A DNA stretch of 64,000 bases from NCBI RefSeq assembly GCF_034119845.1, contig NZ_CP139420.1, positions 4,032,001 to 4,096,000 of the forward strand, in the 5' to 3' direction. Under the pieces are notes generated by a model. The model was not told the DNA's origin. It saw only the letters and a program-made list of their open reading frames with translations, and did not search any database. Positions within the stretch are counted from its first letter, which is position 1, and each line of letters begins with the position of its first letter. A program made the position numbers and the translations under genes. Shown piece by piece: positions 17,551 through 27,009 of this stretch. Source of the DNA: Flavobacterium sp. NG2 (GTDB lineage: Bacteria > Bacteroidota > Bacteroidia > Flavobacteriales > Flavobacteriaceae).

Positions 17551-18930
17551 ATGAAAAAACTAATTTTTAAAATATCCTTACTTGCCATAACCGCTGTTAG
17601 TGTTATGAGCTGTAAAAAAGACGCAAAAAAAGAAGGTAGCACTGAAGCCGATACTACTACGGCTTCAAAAACCGAAAAATTAGCCTTAGAGAAACCACAG
17701 GTAACTTTAGGATTTATCAAATTGACCGATATGGCACCATTGGCCATAGCCAAAGAAAAAGGATTCTTTGAAGACGAAGGTTTATTTGTAACACTTGAGG
17801 CGCAATCCAACTGGAAAAACGTTTTGGACCGTGTGATTGACGAACAAATTGATGGTTCGCACATGCTAGCAGGTCAACCGATAGCAGCAGCTGTTGGTTT
17901 TGGAAGACAGGCCAAATTAGTAACTACTTTCTCAATGGACTTAAACGGAAATGCCATTACAGTTTCTAACGATGTTTGGTCAAAAATGAAACCTTCATTA
18001 CCATTGAAAGACGGAAAACCAGTGCACCCTATTAGTGCTAGTGCCTTACTTCCTGTAATCAAAGAATACAAAAATGCCAACAAGCCCTTCAAAATGGGTA
18101 TGGTATTCCCAGTATCAACACACAACTACCAATTAAGATATTGGTTAGCTGCTGGAGGAATTAACCCTGGAATGTACACGAAAGACAACGTACAAGGGAT
18201 GATCAATGCAGAGGCATTACTTTCTGTAACACCTCCACCACAAATGCCAGCGACTCTTGAAGCAGGAACCATCAACGGATACTGTGTAGGAGAACCTTGG
18301 AACCAACAAGCGGTTGCTAAAGGTATTGGAGTTCCAGTAATTACGTCAAATGACATTTGGAAAAACCACCCTGAAAAAGTATTCGTAATGACGAAAGCTT
18401 TTGTGGAGAAAAATCCAAATACTGCAATTGCGATTACTAAAGCTTTAATTAGAGCAGGTAAATGGTTAGATGATCCAAAAAACAGAGCTGAAGCTGTAAA
18501 AATCTTATCTAGTCCAGCTTATGTTGGTGCTGATGAAGTAGTTTTAGGAAACTCAATGACAGGTACTTTCGAATATGAAAAAGGAGACAAGCGTGACGAA
18601 CCAAACTTTAATGTGTTCTTTAACAACAACGCTACTTACCCTTTCTACTCTGACGGAATCTGGTACATGACTCAAATGAGACGTTGGGGACAAATTACTG
18701 AAGCACAACCAGCAGAATGGTATGCATCAAAAATCAAAGAAGTTTACAAACCTGAAATTTGGACTAAAGCAGCTGAATTGTTAGTTAAAGAAGGAAACTT
18801 AGATCAAGCAGATATTCCTACTACCGATGGTTACAAACCAGCTACAACCGAATTCATCGACGGATTGAGTTATGATGGTAAAAAACCATTAGAATACATC
18901 AAAAGCATGAAAATTGGTAACAAAAATTAA
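17551..18930 (+). CDS. nrtA: nitrate ABC transporter substrate-binding lipoprotein
   Basis: A 459-residue NrtA/CmpA-family periplasmic binding protein. A lipobox VMSC places the lipidated cysteine at residue 21, followed by a charged, threonine-rich linker (about 22-50) before the binding domain ([23 protein letters not shown]). Conserved NrtA stretches include [27 protein letters not shown] and [14 protein letters not shown]. It probably hands nitrate to the NrtB permease encoded next. The paralogue at 57930 has an ordinary signal peptide instead, so the two importers differ in how the binding protein is anchored. Confidence 0.94.
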   Translation: MKKLIFKISLLAITAVSVMSCKKDAKKEGSTEADTTTASKTEKLALEKPQVTLGFIKLTDMAPLAIAKEKGFFEDEGLFVTLEAQSNWKNVLDRVIDEQIDGSHMLAGQPIAAAVGFGRQAKLVTTFSMDLNGNAITVSNDVWSKMKPSLPLKDGKPVHPISASALLPVIKEYKNANKPFKMGMVFPVSTHNYQLRYWLAAGGINPGMYTKDNVQGMINAEALLSVTPPPQMPATLEAGTINGYCVGEPWNQQAVAKGIGVPVITSNDIWKNHPEKVFVMTKAFVEKNPNTAIAITKALIRAGKWLDDPKNRAEAVKILSSPAYVGADEVVLGNSMTGTFEYEKGDKRDEPNFNVFFNNNATYPFYSDGIWYMTQMRRWGQITEAQPAEWYASKIKEVYKPEIWTKAAELLVKEGNLDQADIPTTDGYKPATTEFIDGLSYDGKKPLEYIKSMKIGNKN

Positions 18931-18945
18931 ATAATTACTATAGTT

Positions 18946-18968
18946 GAGGATGCTACTCCAGCATCCTC
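18946..18968 (+). promoter_or_regulatory. 8-bp hairpin between nrtA and nrtB
   Basis: GAGGATGC and GCATCCTC form a perfect stem around a 7-nt loop, 16 bp after nrtA, without a following T run. It may protect the 3' end of nrtA mRNA or lower transcription into nrtB, raising binding protein over permease. The remaining 200 bp before nrtB hold no gene. Confidence 0.6.
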
Positions 18969-19170
18969 ACTATTATAAAACTTCATAGTAAGCATAGGCT
19001 ATGTATCACTACAACAATTGAAACGTTTTTTACTAGTTACAGAAACTATTTCCAGATTCTGCACTGAGCAAAGACGAACTGTGTTAAAAAAACTTTAGTA
19101 AATCGCTACTACTCTTTTTACTAATTAAAACCTTTTACAAAACCATTACCAACAAACAAAATACAAAGCA

Positions 19171-20259
19171 ATGAAAGCATTAACAATAAAAACGGTCAAA
19201 TTTATGGGTTTGGGTTATTTAGAACCACTCATCCGATTGACCACAGGTGAAGAAGTTAAAAAAAATGCAATAGAAACAGGAAAAAGAATTCTATTACCCT
19301 TATTCTCAGTGGTACTTTTTCTTCTTTTATGGCAATCATTTTCGAACTATTTAGGAAATGTTGAATCCCAAATCAAAATTGAAAAAGCACTGAAAGACCA
19401 AGGTCCTGAAGCCGCTAAGCGATTAGAAGATTGTATTGCCTCAGGTGATATTAGTTGCAGACCAAACTCCTTACCTTCACCTATAATGGTGTATGATGCA
19501 CTAGGAAAATTATGGGATGATCACTTAATCATGGCCGCTAAAAAAGCCGATTTTATTGCGCAATACGAATCGCTAAATGCAGAAAGAGTCGCTAAAGGAG
19601 AAACCGAAATCGTTTATACGGGTCGTCCTTCTTTTGTGGACCAAATCATAACGAGTTTAAAAACCGTATTTGCTGGATTTTTATTATCTATCGTTATTGC
19701 TGTTCCTTTCGGAATTGTATTAGGATTGAGTAATACGTTGCGTACGTCATTCAACTGGATTGTACAAATTTTTAAACCCGTTTCACCAGTTGTTTGGTTG
19801 TTATTGGTTTCGATGATTGTAAAGACCATTTTGACCAATGTAGATGTCGAAAAATCATTTGTGATTTCGTTCATCAGTGTGGGGTTATGTTCTATGTGGG
19901 CTACTTTAGTAAACACCAGCGTAGGAGTATCTTCTGTAGATAAAGACTTTATGAATGTTGCCAAAGTATTACAATTAGGCACTTTCAAAAAAATATTCAA
20001 AATCATACTTCCATCATCATTCCCAATGATTTTTACAGGATTACGTATCACGCTTTCTGTAGCTTGGATGGTATTGATTGCGATTGAATTATTAGCACAA
20101 AGCCCTGGTTTAGGTTCGTTTGTATGGGAAGAATTCCAAAACGGTTCTAGCGATTCCAACTCTAAAATCATTGTTGCCATGTTCATCATTGGTATCATCG
20201 GATTTATGTTGGACAGAATCATGATGATTTTCCAAAAATTACTAACGTTTACTGATTAA
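19171..20259 (+). CDS. nrtB: nitrate ABC transporter permease, extended form
   Basis: A 362-residue BPD_transp_1 permease, about 80-90 residues longer than typical NrtB. Helix 1 (about 38-57) is followed by a long periplasmic segment (about 58-155, charged, with two cysteines in LEDCIASGDISC) before LPSPIMVYDALGKLWDDH and the core helices. The EAA-type cytoplasmic loop that docks the ATPases is seen around VGVSSVDKDFMNVAKVLQLGTFKKIFKIILPSSFPMI. It forms the membrane pore of the first nitrate importer with the ATPases at 20354 and 21539. The paralogue at 59629 lacks most of the insertion. Confidence 0.92.
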   Translation: MKALTIKTVKFMGLGYLEPLIRLTTGEEVKKNAIETGKRILLPLFSVVLFLLLWQSFSNYLGNVESQIKIEKALKDQGPEAAKRLEDCIASGDISCRPNSLPSPIMVYDALGKLWDDHLIMAAKKADFIAQYESLNAERVAKGETEIVYTGRPSFVDQIITSLKTVFAGFLLSIVIAVPFGIVLGLSNTLRTSFNWIVQIFKPVSPVVWLLLVSMIVKTILTNVDVEKSFVISFISVGLCSMWATLVNTSVGVSSVDKDFMNVAKVLQLGTFKKIFKIILPSSFPMIFTGLRITLSVAWMVLIAIELLAQSPGLGSFVWEEFQNGSSDSNSKIIVAMFIIGIIGFMLDRIMMIFQKLLTFTD

Positions 20260-20353
20260 TTTATTTGAAGAGACTTAGAGGCTAAGGCACTAAGAGACTA
20301 AGAACCTCAGTGCCTGAGCAACTCAGAACCTCAGAACCTAAAAAAGAAAAATC

Positions 20354-21193
20354 ATGGCTTATCTAGAACTCAAAAATGTTTATAAATCCTATGGTGAAGG
20401 TAAAAACAAAACCGAGGTATTATCAAACATCAACTTAAAAATAGAAGAAGGCGAATTTGTAGCCATCGTAGGTTTTACTGGAAGCGGAAAAACTACTTTG
20501 GTCAACTTAATAGCCGGATTAATCGAACCCGATTCGGGAGAAATTCTTTTCAAAGGGCAACCCATTTCAGGAACCAGCCACGAACGTGGTATTATTTTCC
20601 AAAACTACTCTTTATTGCCTTGGCTAACGGTTTATGACAACATTGCGATGGCTGTGAGAGCTGTTTTCCCCAATTGGAGCGCTAAGGAAATAGACGATCA
20701 AGTGAAAAGTTATATCGAAAAAGTAAACCTTTCGCATGCGATTCATAAAAAACCAAGAGAACTTTCAGGCGGGATGCGTCAGCGTGTGGCAGTAGCGAGA
20801 GCTTTAGCCATGAAACCCGAATTGATTTTGATGGACGAACCGCTAGGAGCACTTGATGCTTTGACCAGAGGGAATCTGCAAGAAGAAATTTTATCGATTT
20901 GGAGCGAAGACAAACGCACCGCTTTATTGATTACTAATGATGTGGACGAAGGTGTTTTCATGGCCGATAGAGTGATTCCATTGCGACCAGGACCCAAAGC
21001 GACTTTAGGACCACAATTCGACATCAACATCGAACGTCCCCGTGACAAAGTTGCCATGAACCACGATGATAATTTCAAGAAATTACGAAACAAAATCATT
21101 GAGTATTTAATGGAAATAGGACAAGAAAGAACCGCAGGATTAGAAGTCCCAGAATACGAATTACCGGATTTAGTTCCTATGAAATTTGATTGA
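20354..21193 (+). CDS. nrtC: nitrate ABC transporter ATPase with altered H-loop
   Basis: A 279-residue ABC ATPase. Walker A is GFTGSGKT, the Q-loop FQNYSLLPW, the signature LSGGMRQR and Walker B LILMDEP, all normal. The switch histidine of the H-loop, usually ITHD, is replaced: the sequence reads ITND with N195. In the partner ATPase at 21539 the H-loop is normal but the signature is LSQGM. A heterodimer would therefore have one canonical and one degenerate ATP site. It lacks the NrtA-like regulatory domain of cyanobacterial NrtC. It starts 94 bp after nrtB; the gap holds degenerate repeat words. Confidence 0.93.
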   Translation: MAYLELKNVYKSYGEGKNKTEVLSNINLKIEEGEFVAIVGFTGSGKTTLVNLIAGLIEPDSGEILFKGQPISGTSHERGIIFQNYSLLPWLTVYDNIAMAVRAVFPNWSAKEIDDQVKSYIEKVNLSHAIHKKPRELSGGMRQRVAVARALAMKPELILMDEPLGALDALTRGNLQEEILSIWSEDKRTALLITNDVDEGVFMADRVIPLRPGPKATLGPQFDINIERPRDKVAMNHDDNFKKLRNKIIEYLMEIGQERTAGLEVPEYELPDLVPMKFD

Positions 21194-21414
21194 TTTTTTT
21201 GGAACACAGATTTCACAGAATGACAGAGATTATCCTTTGTAGTTAAAAAAATTGAAACACATAGATTCATAGATTTTTTTTGAACTTAAAAAAGCGTTTC
21301 ACTGAAATAGCTATCATAGACTTGACTTGATTTAAGCAACGGATTAATTTTAATTAACTTCAATTTCTATCAGTGAAAATTATTTAAATTTCTCAAATCT
21401 GTGTTCCAAAAAAA
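21194..21414. repeat. 221-bp element with 20-bp terminal inverted repeats
   Basis: TTTTTTTGGAACACAGATTT (21194-21213) is perfectly inverted at 21395-21414. Inside, further inverted words (CACTGAAA... TCAGTG) suggest a long folded structure. Downstream, ACACATAG and CTATGTGT (about 21452-21478) form another small hairpin. The element fills the gap between nrtC and nrtD and has no coding potential, so it looks MITE-like or like a dispersed flavobacterial palindrome. Confidence 0.75.
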
Positions 21415-21538
21415 AGAATCCTTAGTTCAACAAGTTGAATACACATAGCACTATCAGTCCTATGTGTGTTAAACAACTAAAATACAAACTAAGAAATCTA
21501 GGATTCTAAGTGTTTCAAAAAAATAAAAAACAGAAAAC

Positions 21539-22360
21539 ATGACAGACACACAACTACACACACAAGATATAGCAAGAGACGCACTCGGTTTCGAAAAATA
21601 CATGCTCGAATTATCGAATCTTACCAAAGTCTATCCTACCCCAAATGGCGACTTTGTAGTACTCGAAAATTTGAACCTCAAAATCAAAGAAGGCGAATTT
21701 GTTTCCATCATCGGGCATTCCGGTTGTGGAAAAACAACGTTGCTATCGATGATTGCAGGACTCAATCCAATTACAAGCGGTGAAATCATCTTGGACGGAA
21801 CCCCTATTTCAGGACCAGGACCAGACCGTGGCGTTATCTTTCAGTCCCCAAGCCTATTGCCTTGGATGAGTGCACTCGAAAACGTACAATTGGGAGTAGA
21901 CAAAGTTTTTGCTTTTGCTACCAAAAAACAACGCGAAGACATTTGCAAATATTACTTGAGTAAAGTAGGTCTCGACGGTGCTTTTGACAAAAAAGCCAAA
22001 GACCTTTCCCAAGGAATGAAACAACGTGTAGGAATCGCCAGAGCCTTGGCCTTGAAACCCCAGGTATTACTTTTGGACGAACCTTTCGGAATGTTGGATT
22101 CCCTAACCCGTGGCGAATTGCAAGACGTATTACTAGAAGTTTTAGACAAAGAAAAAACAACAGGAATCATGATTACCCACGATGTCGATGAATCGATTTT
22201 CCTTGCCGACAGAGTCATCATGATGACCTCAGGTCCAAGAGCTCAAATAGGCGACATCCTCGATATCACCTACGATCGCCCCCGCAACCGTAAAGCCATC
22301 TTAGAGCACGAAACCTATTACGCCAACAGGGAACACCTCATCAACTTCCTTGAACATTAA
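21539..22360 (+). CDS. nrtD: nitrate ABC transporter ATPase with altered signature motif
   Basis: A 273-residue ABC ATPase. Walker A is GHSGCGKT, the Q-loop FQSPSLLPW, Walker B VLLLDEP and the H-loop ITHDVDE, all canonical, but the signature is LSQGMKQR with Q158 in place of the first glycine. It resembles NrtD/CmpD proteins in length and sequence. Together with the ATPase at 20354 it should energise the NrtB permease at 19171. The gene is 345 bp after nrtC, with a palindromic element between, and is closed by a terminator. Confidence 0.93.
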   Translation: MTDTQLHTQDIARDALGFEKYMLELSNLTKVYPTPNGDFVVLENLNLKIKEGEFVSIIGHSGCGKTTLLSMIAGLNPITSGEIILDGTPISGPGPDRGVIFQSPSLLPWMSALENVQLGVDKVFAFATKKQREDICKYYLSKVGLDGAFDKKAKDLSQGMKQRVGIARALALKPQVLLLDEPFGMLDSLTRGELQDVLLEVLDKEKTTGIMITHDVDESIFLADRVIMMTSGPRAQIGDILDITYDRPRNRKAILEHETYYANREHLINFLEH

Positions 22361-22386
22361 TATTTTGCCTCAAATCTATTCATTCC

Positions 22387-22425
22387 AAAATCGAACAGCT
22401 ACCTACGCTCGTTCGATTTTTTTTT
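22387..22425 (+). terminator. terminator of the first nitrate ABC operon
   Basis: AAAATCGAAC (22387-22396) pairs with GTTCGATTTT (22411-22420), followed by more T. Confidence 0.88.
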
Positions 22426-22772
22426 GAGCAGAATGTCTGGTTTCCAAAACAAGCTCTTCTCCTGCTCTCGCCTTTATCTTTTTATTTTGTCAAGCTGAGC
22501 CTGTCGAAGCCTTTTTCAAACAGCAAAATCATGCTGAGTTAACCCGAGTTCTAAAAACAAAATAAAAAGGATACCGGCTCCATCAGGGCTAAAAATCACG
22601 TTTTGTTTTCATAATATCATTTAGCAAAATATCTTACAAATACTATTTTCTTTTACTCCGTTGTAAGAAAAAAAGAATATATTTGAGTTTAAATAAAGTC
22701 TGACTCGTCAAAGCTATATACTAGTTGGTAATAATACGACAAAAAAAATCGGAAATTCAAAAAATAAATAAA
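22426..22772. other. intergenic region with a dispersed repeat word
   Basis: GTCAAGCTGAGCCTGTCGAA (about 22492-22511) is a phrase common in Bacteroidota intergenic repeats; a related ATTTCGACGAAGGAGAAATC lies near 24833. Otherwise there is no gene or strong hairpin. Confidence 0.5.
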
Positions 22773-23387
22773 ATGAAATACACCTTTTTATTAATACTTC
22801 TAACATTCTTTTCAAATGCTATTGGACAAAAGAAATTTAGAATAAAAGTTGAAGATACTGACAATTGGAAATCGATTTATTACATAGTTGATGAAAAAGG
22901 AGAGGCTATAAAAAAACTTGATAGTGCTAAATATTATATGTCATTCAATGGAAATGGCTACCAAAGTTTTGCTATTTTCGGCATAAAAGGTAAAAGTGGC
23001 TGGTCAGCAATTGATATAAACGAAGAGATTTTATTTAAAGTTTACAATCAAGGTGATGAAATTAATCCAGATAATTTGATTGAAAATAAAATACGAATTG
23101 TTGATGAAAATGATAAAATTGGCTTTGCTGACAATAACGGAAAAATTATAATAAAACCTCAATTTGAAATTGCAACTACTTTTCATAAAGGAAAGGCTAT
23201 TATTGGAGAAAACTGTGATAAAATTCCTTGGGAAGAACACGCAAAAGAAGAAGATTGCCACCATTATTCTATTGAATGTAAAAAACACGGTTTTATAAAC
23301 CAGAATGGAGAGATTTTGCAAATTGGAAACTTTAGTTTTGAAGAAATACAGAAGAAAATAAAATGGAAAGAACCAGAACTATATTAG
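22773..23387 (+). CDS. secreted WG-repeat-like protein
   Basis: A 204-residue protein with a clear signal peptide (about 1-18, ending NAIGQ). The mature part carries WG-type beta repeats: GKSGWSAIDINEEILF, KIGFADNNGKIIIKPQFE with FHKGKAIIG, and KHGFINQNGEIL. Such repeats are common in Bacteroidota surface or periplasmic proteins, usually without assigned function. The ATG at 22773 was chosen over an in-frame GTG/ATG-poor extension to 22725 because the signal peptide starts here. It is followed after about 60 bp by a terminator that belongs to a duplicated 230-bp element. Confidence 0.8.
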   Translation: MKYTFLLILLTFFSNAIGQKKFRIKVEDTDNWKSIYYIVDEKGEAIKKLDSAKYYMSFNGNGYQSFAIFGIKGKSGWSAIDINEEILFKVYNQGDEINPDNLIENKIRIVDENDKIGFADNNGKIIIKPQFEIATTFHKGKAIIGENCDKIPWEEHAKEEDCHHYSIECKKHGFINQNGEILQIGNFSFEEIQKKIKWKEPELY

Positions 23388-23418
23388 TACTACCCGCGCT
23401 CCCCTGCTCCCCGGTCTC

Positions 23419-23648
23419 CGAAGAGTACAAAACATTATTCTAACTGCTGCGCAAATGTCTCTGACTTTGCGCAATTTTTTTTGTTTATAAAAAACGAAAT
23501 CGCCCCAAAGTCTCCTGACTTTTGCAAAAAATATTTTCAAAATCCATAAAAAGGAACAAATCATAGACAACCTTTGTAGAGTTACTTACGGAGTTCCCTC
23601 CTATCGTCGGGAAGACAAAATTGGGGTTACGAGACTTGAAATTTGGTG
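23419..23648 (+). repeat. 230-bp direct repeat, copy 1, with terminator
   Basis: It begins CGAAGAGTACAAAAC and is repeated nearly base for base at 24544-24774. It contains a terminator-like hairpin (TGCGCAAA 23448-23455, TTTGCGCA 23466-23473, then eight T) and the word AAGTCTCCTGACTTTTGC. A third, shortened copy lies inverted at 32824-32905. Each copy follows the 3' end of a gene. Confidence 0.88.
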
Positions 23649-23800
23649 AATCTTTGTGTTTTTTCTTAGTGTATCTTTGTGAAACAAATAAATTTACAAC
23701 GAAGACAAAATTGGGGTTACAAGGCTTGAAACTTGGTGAATCTTTGTGTTTTTTCTTAATGTATCTTAGTGAAACAAATAACTTTATAGGGAAGATAAGA
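23607..23800. repeat. two-copy tandem repeat of about 90 bp
   Basis: GAAGACAAAATTGGGGTTAC begins near-identical units at about 23611 and 23701; a decayed third start follows near 23791. The repeat creates an apparent 79-codon open frame that is not a real gene. The rest up to 23979 shows nothing recognisable. Confidence 0.8.
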
Positions 23801-23979
23801 TTAAGAGGCTTAAACTTGATGTGTTTACCACTCCCCGAAGTATACCTAATCTTAATATAGCCACTTTGAAAATTTCTAAAATGTTGCGCAGTTTTTTAAG
23901 ATATTCTTAAATTTTCGTGTTTTTCAATGGAAACATTCTAGTCTTCTGTTAGTTCGTAAAGCCTTAAAAAGTAAAAAGT

Positions 23980-24525
23980 ATGAGAAAAATTATAGCAGCA
24001 CTAAACCTCACTATTGACGGCTTTTGCGACCATACTGCTGGCATACCAGATGCCGAAATGCACCAGCATTACACTGATTTGTTAAATCAAGCCGATGTAA
24101 TTTTATACGGAAGAACTACATTTGAACTAATGAAATTTTGGCAGGCCTATATCGAAAAGCCTTCGGGAGAAAAAGCTATGGTTGAATTTGCGCAAGCTAT
24201 TGATAATATTCACAAAATTGTATTTTCAACCACCATGAAAAATGTAGATTGGGAAAGCGCAAGCTTAGCCAACCAAACTATTGAACAAGTGATTTCAGAA
24301 TTAAAGCAACAGTCTGGAGGCCCTATTTTAATTGGTAGCCGAAGTTTGATTTTGCAGTTGACAAATCTTAATTTGATTGACGAATACCAATTGTGTATTC
24401 ATCCAGTTGTCATTGGTAACGGGTTACCACTTTTTGACAAAATAAAAGAAAGAACGGTTTTTAAATTGTTAAACATCAAAATATTCGCCTCTGGTGCAGT
24501 AATTCATTATTACCGACAACTATAA
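23980..24525 (+). CDS. RibD C-terminal/dihydrofolate-reductase-like protein
   Basis: A 181-residue soluble protein of the RibD_C (DHFR-like fold) family. Characteristic stretches are the start MRKIIAALNLTIDGF, the ADVILYGRTTFELM loop, GGPILIGSRSLILQL and IDEYQLCIHPVVIGNGLPLF. Family members bind NADPH and probably reduce small heterocycles or carbonyls, but the substrate of these stand-alone proteins is generally unknown. The gene is bracketed by two copies of a 230-bp repeat (23419-23648 and 24544-24774), suggesting arrival by recombination between such repeats. Confidence 0.9.
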   Translation: MRKIIAALNLTIDGFCDHTAGIPDAEMHQHYTDLLNQADVILYGRTTFELMKFWQAYIEKPSGEKAMVEFAQAIDNIHKIVFSTTMKNVDWESASLANQTIEQVISELKQQSGGPILIGSRSLILQLTNLNLIDEYQLCIHPVVIGNGLPLFDKIKERTVFKLLNIKIFASGAVIHYYRQL

Positions 24526-24543
24526 GAGCATGATTCCGCTCTA

Positions 24544-24774
24544 CGAAGAGTACAAAACTTTGTTCTAACTGCTGCGCAAATGTCTTTGACTTTGCGCAAT
24601 TTTAATAAGTTGTTATAAACGAAAACGTTCAAAAAGTCTCCTGACTTTTGCAAAAAATATTTTCAAAACCCATAAAAAGGAACAAATCATAGACAACCTT
24701 TGTAGAGTTACTTACGGAGTTCCCTCCTATCGTCGGGAAGACAAAATTGGGGATACAAGGCTTGAAACTTGGTG
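24544..24774 (+). repeat. 230-bp direct repeat, copy 2, with terminator-like hairpin
   Basis: Nearly identical to 23419-23648, including TGCGCAAA (24573-24580) inverted at 24591-24598. It starts 19 bp after the RibD-like gene. The following 24775-24952 has repeat words (TTCGACGAAGGAGAAATC; CGCAAAGTCAGGAGATTTTG) but no gene. Confidence 0.88.
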
Positions 24775-24952
24775 TTTCCAACGCTAGCAAACGAAAAATA
24801 TCATAAAGTTAAACGCATTTTATGTCATTTCGACGAAGGAGAAATCACATACCATTTGCAACTAGTGCAGACGATTTTTAAAATTTCGCAAAGTCAGGAG
24901 ATTTTGCAAAGCAACGCAAAATAGTATCTTCTAACCCCAAAAATTTGAAAAA

Positions 24953-25080
24953 AAACACCATCTAATTGCGAGGAACTCCAGAAATATGCTGTATATTAAA
25001 CATACACCTTTTCTTGCCAACAATAAAATTATTTACTTATATTTGATTGAAATAAATGTTAGTTTTTTCACAGACTGACG
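24953..25080 (+). repeat. dispersed promoter-bearing repeat, copy 1
   Basis: About 128 bp that recurs inverted at 42222-42350 with roughly four-fifths identity by eye. It contains a full promoter, TTG (25014-25016), 21 bp, TATATTTG (25038-25045), and ends TTTTTTCACAGACTGACG just before the regulator gene at 25104. Confidence 0.75.
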
Positions 25081-25103
25081 TTATATAGCATTAACACACA
25101 ACA

Positions 25104-25673
25104 ATGAAAAATCTAATTAATTACATCCAATCAAAAATTGCTTTAACTCAAAACGATATTGATTTGATCAAAAATCATTTCGTTTCAGAAGAAGTTCCAG
25201 CTCAAACTAATCTTTTAGAAGCAGGAAAAGTGGAACGATATATTTATTTCTTAGATACAGGAATTGTAAAAGGATATCAAAATATTGACGGAAAGATTGT
25301 CGTACAACATCTTGTATCAGAACAAGATTTTTTCACATCTCTAGATAGTTTTATGACAGAAACACCATCATTAGATTATTATGAAACTATCACAGAGTCG
25401 AGAGTTCTAAAAATATCAAAACCTGATTTTGATATTTTACAAAAAGAAACAAAGTTTTGGGCAATATTTGTCAAAGAAGTAACCAACGAACATTTAAGTT
25501 GCAAATTAGAACGTGTTAAAGATTTTCAAATATTAACTGCAAAAGAACGTTATCTAAAATTTGTAAATCAGTATCCAAAATTAGCTTTGAATGTATCTAT
25601 TGACAATATCGCTTCTTTTTTAGGAATGGAACCCCAATCTTTAAGTCGTATCAGAAAACAAATCGCTTTCTAA
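25104..25673 (+). CDS. Crp/Fnr-family regulator, cNMP-binding type
   Basis: A 189-residue regulator: cNMP-type beta-roll (about 20-115), dimer helix and a short HTH (about 150-187, SIDNIASFLGMEPQSLSRIRKQIAF). It has one isolated cysteine and no N-terminal cysteine cluster, so it is not an Fe-S sensor like the two FNR-like proteins of the nitrate clusters. Its promoter lies in the dispersed repeat ending at 25080. The gene 61 bp downstream encodes an epimerase-like enzyme, a frequent arrangement of such small regulators with the oxidoreductase they control. Confidence 0.9.
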   Translation: MKNLINYIQSKIALTQNDIDLIKNHFVSEEVPAQTNLLEAGKVERYIYFLDTGIVKGYQNIDGKIVVQHLVSEQDFFTSLDSFMTETPSLDYYETITESRVLKISKPDFDILQKETKFWAIFVKEVTNEHLSCKLERVKDFQILTAKERYLKFVNQYPKLALNVSIDNIASFLGMEPQSLSRIRKQIAF

Positions 25674-25733
25674 CAAATGTTATTTCTAAGCTCTTAAAAG
25701 CTATCGAAATTTGCTCAAATAAAATTTAAAATT

Positions 25734-26747
25734 ATGAGCAACGAAATTTCATTAGTGACTGGCGGAAATGGACATTTAGGGAACAACCTAATTAGACTTT
25801 TACTTTCCAATAACCAAAAAGTAAGAACAACTGTAAGAGACATTAATAACACTGAACCTTTTAAAGCATTAGACTGTGAAATTGTTCAAGCTGATATTAC
25901 CGACAGAGAATCTCTTAAAAAAGCATTTCAAGGAGTTACAAACTTATATGCTGTAGCTGCAAATTTTAGTATGTGGGCTAAAAATCCTAAAACTGAAATT
26001 TATGATAATAATATGCAAGGAACTCAAAATGTTTTTGACATTGCTAAAGAATGTGGCATCAAAAATATCGTTTATGTAAGTTCAGTTGCTAGTTTGGATT
26101 TTACAAAATTACCCGCTAATGTGGACAATGGATATAACAGAGACCGAAAAAATTGGTATTACAACTCTAAAAATGATTCTGATAAACTAGCATTAGAATT
26201 GGGAAAAAAGTATGGAATCAGAACTATTCTTGTTTTACCTTCTGCTATGATTGGCTCTAAAGCCTATAAATTAAGTTATACTAACAACCTTGTATTACAA
26301 GTTTTAAATGGTGAAATACCAGTAGATACTAACGTCACTTTAAATTGGATTGATGTCAAAGATGTAGCTTCTGGTATGTATAATGCTATGCGAAAAGGTA
26401 GAAATGGAGAACGTTATATTTTATCAAACGAGCAACACACTACGTTACAAGAAACAGTAAAAATAGCATCTGAATTATATCCTGAACTAAAAATAAAAAC
26501 ACCTAAAAAAGCACCAAAATGGTTATTGTACTCAGTAGCTGGTTTAATGGAGTTTAGCAGTAAACTTACTGGTAAAGAACCTTTATTACAAAGACACTAC
26601 TTAGATATGTTTTATGGTTTAAAACAAGATTATGATATTAGCAAATCAAAAAAAGAATTAGATTTTAACCCTAAACCTTCAAGAAAAGCTCTGGAAGATG
26701 CTTTGAAATATTTGAAAACCGATTGGAAAAAAGAAAACGGTATATAA
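25734..26747 (+). CDS. NAD-dependent epimerase/dihydroflavonol-reductase-like enzyme
   Basis: A 337-residue extended short-chain dehydrogenase. The Rossmann motif is GGNGHLG near residue 9, and the catalytic Tyr-x3-Lys is visible as YYNSK (about 142-146) after a VSSVAS strand. The ending DFNPKPSRKALEDALKYL is typical of dihydroflavonol-4-reductase-like proteins. It should oxidise or reduce a hydroxyl/carbonyl on an unknown substrate using NAD(P). It probably forms a unit with the Crp-family regulator just upstream. Confidence 0.9.
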   Translation: MSNEISLVTGGNGHLGNNLIRLLLSNNQKVRTTVRDINNTEPFKALDCEIVQADITDRESLKKAFQGVTNLYAVAANFSMWAKNPKTEIYDNNMQGTQNVFDIAKECGIKNIVYVSSVASLDFTKLPANVDNGYNRDRKNWYYNSKNDSDKLALELGKKYGIRTILVLPSAMIGSKAYKLSYTNNLVLQVLNGEIPVDTNVTLNWIDVKDVASGMYNAMRKGRNGERYILSNEQHTTLQETVKIASELYPELKIKTPKKAPKWLLYSVAGLMEFSSKLTGKEPLLQRHYLDMFYGLKQDYDISKSKKELDFNPKPSRKALEDALKYLKTDWKKENGI

Positions 26748-26937
26748 CAATATATCAAAAACACAATACTGTTTAAACGCAGCCCCTACCGCACGAAATG
26801 CAATTCGACGAAGTCAATTCTTTTGTGTGGTTTCTTACTATTCCCCGCTTCCCAAAATAAGTAACATTTACGTAGCACACATAATCATGTTAGCTTCAAT
26901 TCGAAGTGCAAAAAGATTTATTCTAAGAAAATAGCAT

Positions 26938-26978
26938 AAAAAAAGAGACTGACGAAAATTTCTTTTCGACAGCCTCTC
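26938..26978 (-). terminator. terminator of the beta-propeller gene
   Basis: On the minus strand AGAGGCTGTCGAAAA pairs with TTTTCGTCAGTCTCT and is followed by T residues, 32 bp beyond the stop of the gene ending at 27010. The stretch 26748-26937 holds no gene. Confidence 0.85.
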
Positions 26979-27009
26979 ACCACACAAATTTAAACAACGA
27001 GATTAAATT

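Noticed and set aside
19614..20222. 202-codon open frame opposite nrtB
   Set aside because: Shadow of the real permease gene on the other strand; low-complexity, no family features.
20779..21270. 163-codon open frame opposite nrtC
   Set aside because: Antisense shadow; the plus-strand ATPase motifs are unambiguous.
23621..23860. 79-codon open frame with internal protein repeat
   Set aside because: It is a translation of a tandem DNA repeat that recurs in non-coding places; no start context or protein family.
23419..24774. Integron attC sites
   Set aside because: Some ends (TTCTAAC) come near the attC core, but the full RYYYAAC/GTTRRRY pair is not met and there is no integrase gene.
25034..25045. 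TACTTATATTTG, identical to the composite -7 12-mer at narK, before the Crp-like gene
   Set aside because: No full 16-bp dyad and no nitrate link; in AT-rich DNA a TACTTA next to TATATTTG can arise by chance. It is a caution that the 12-mer alone is not specific.
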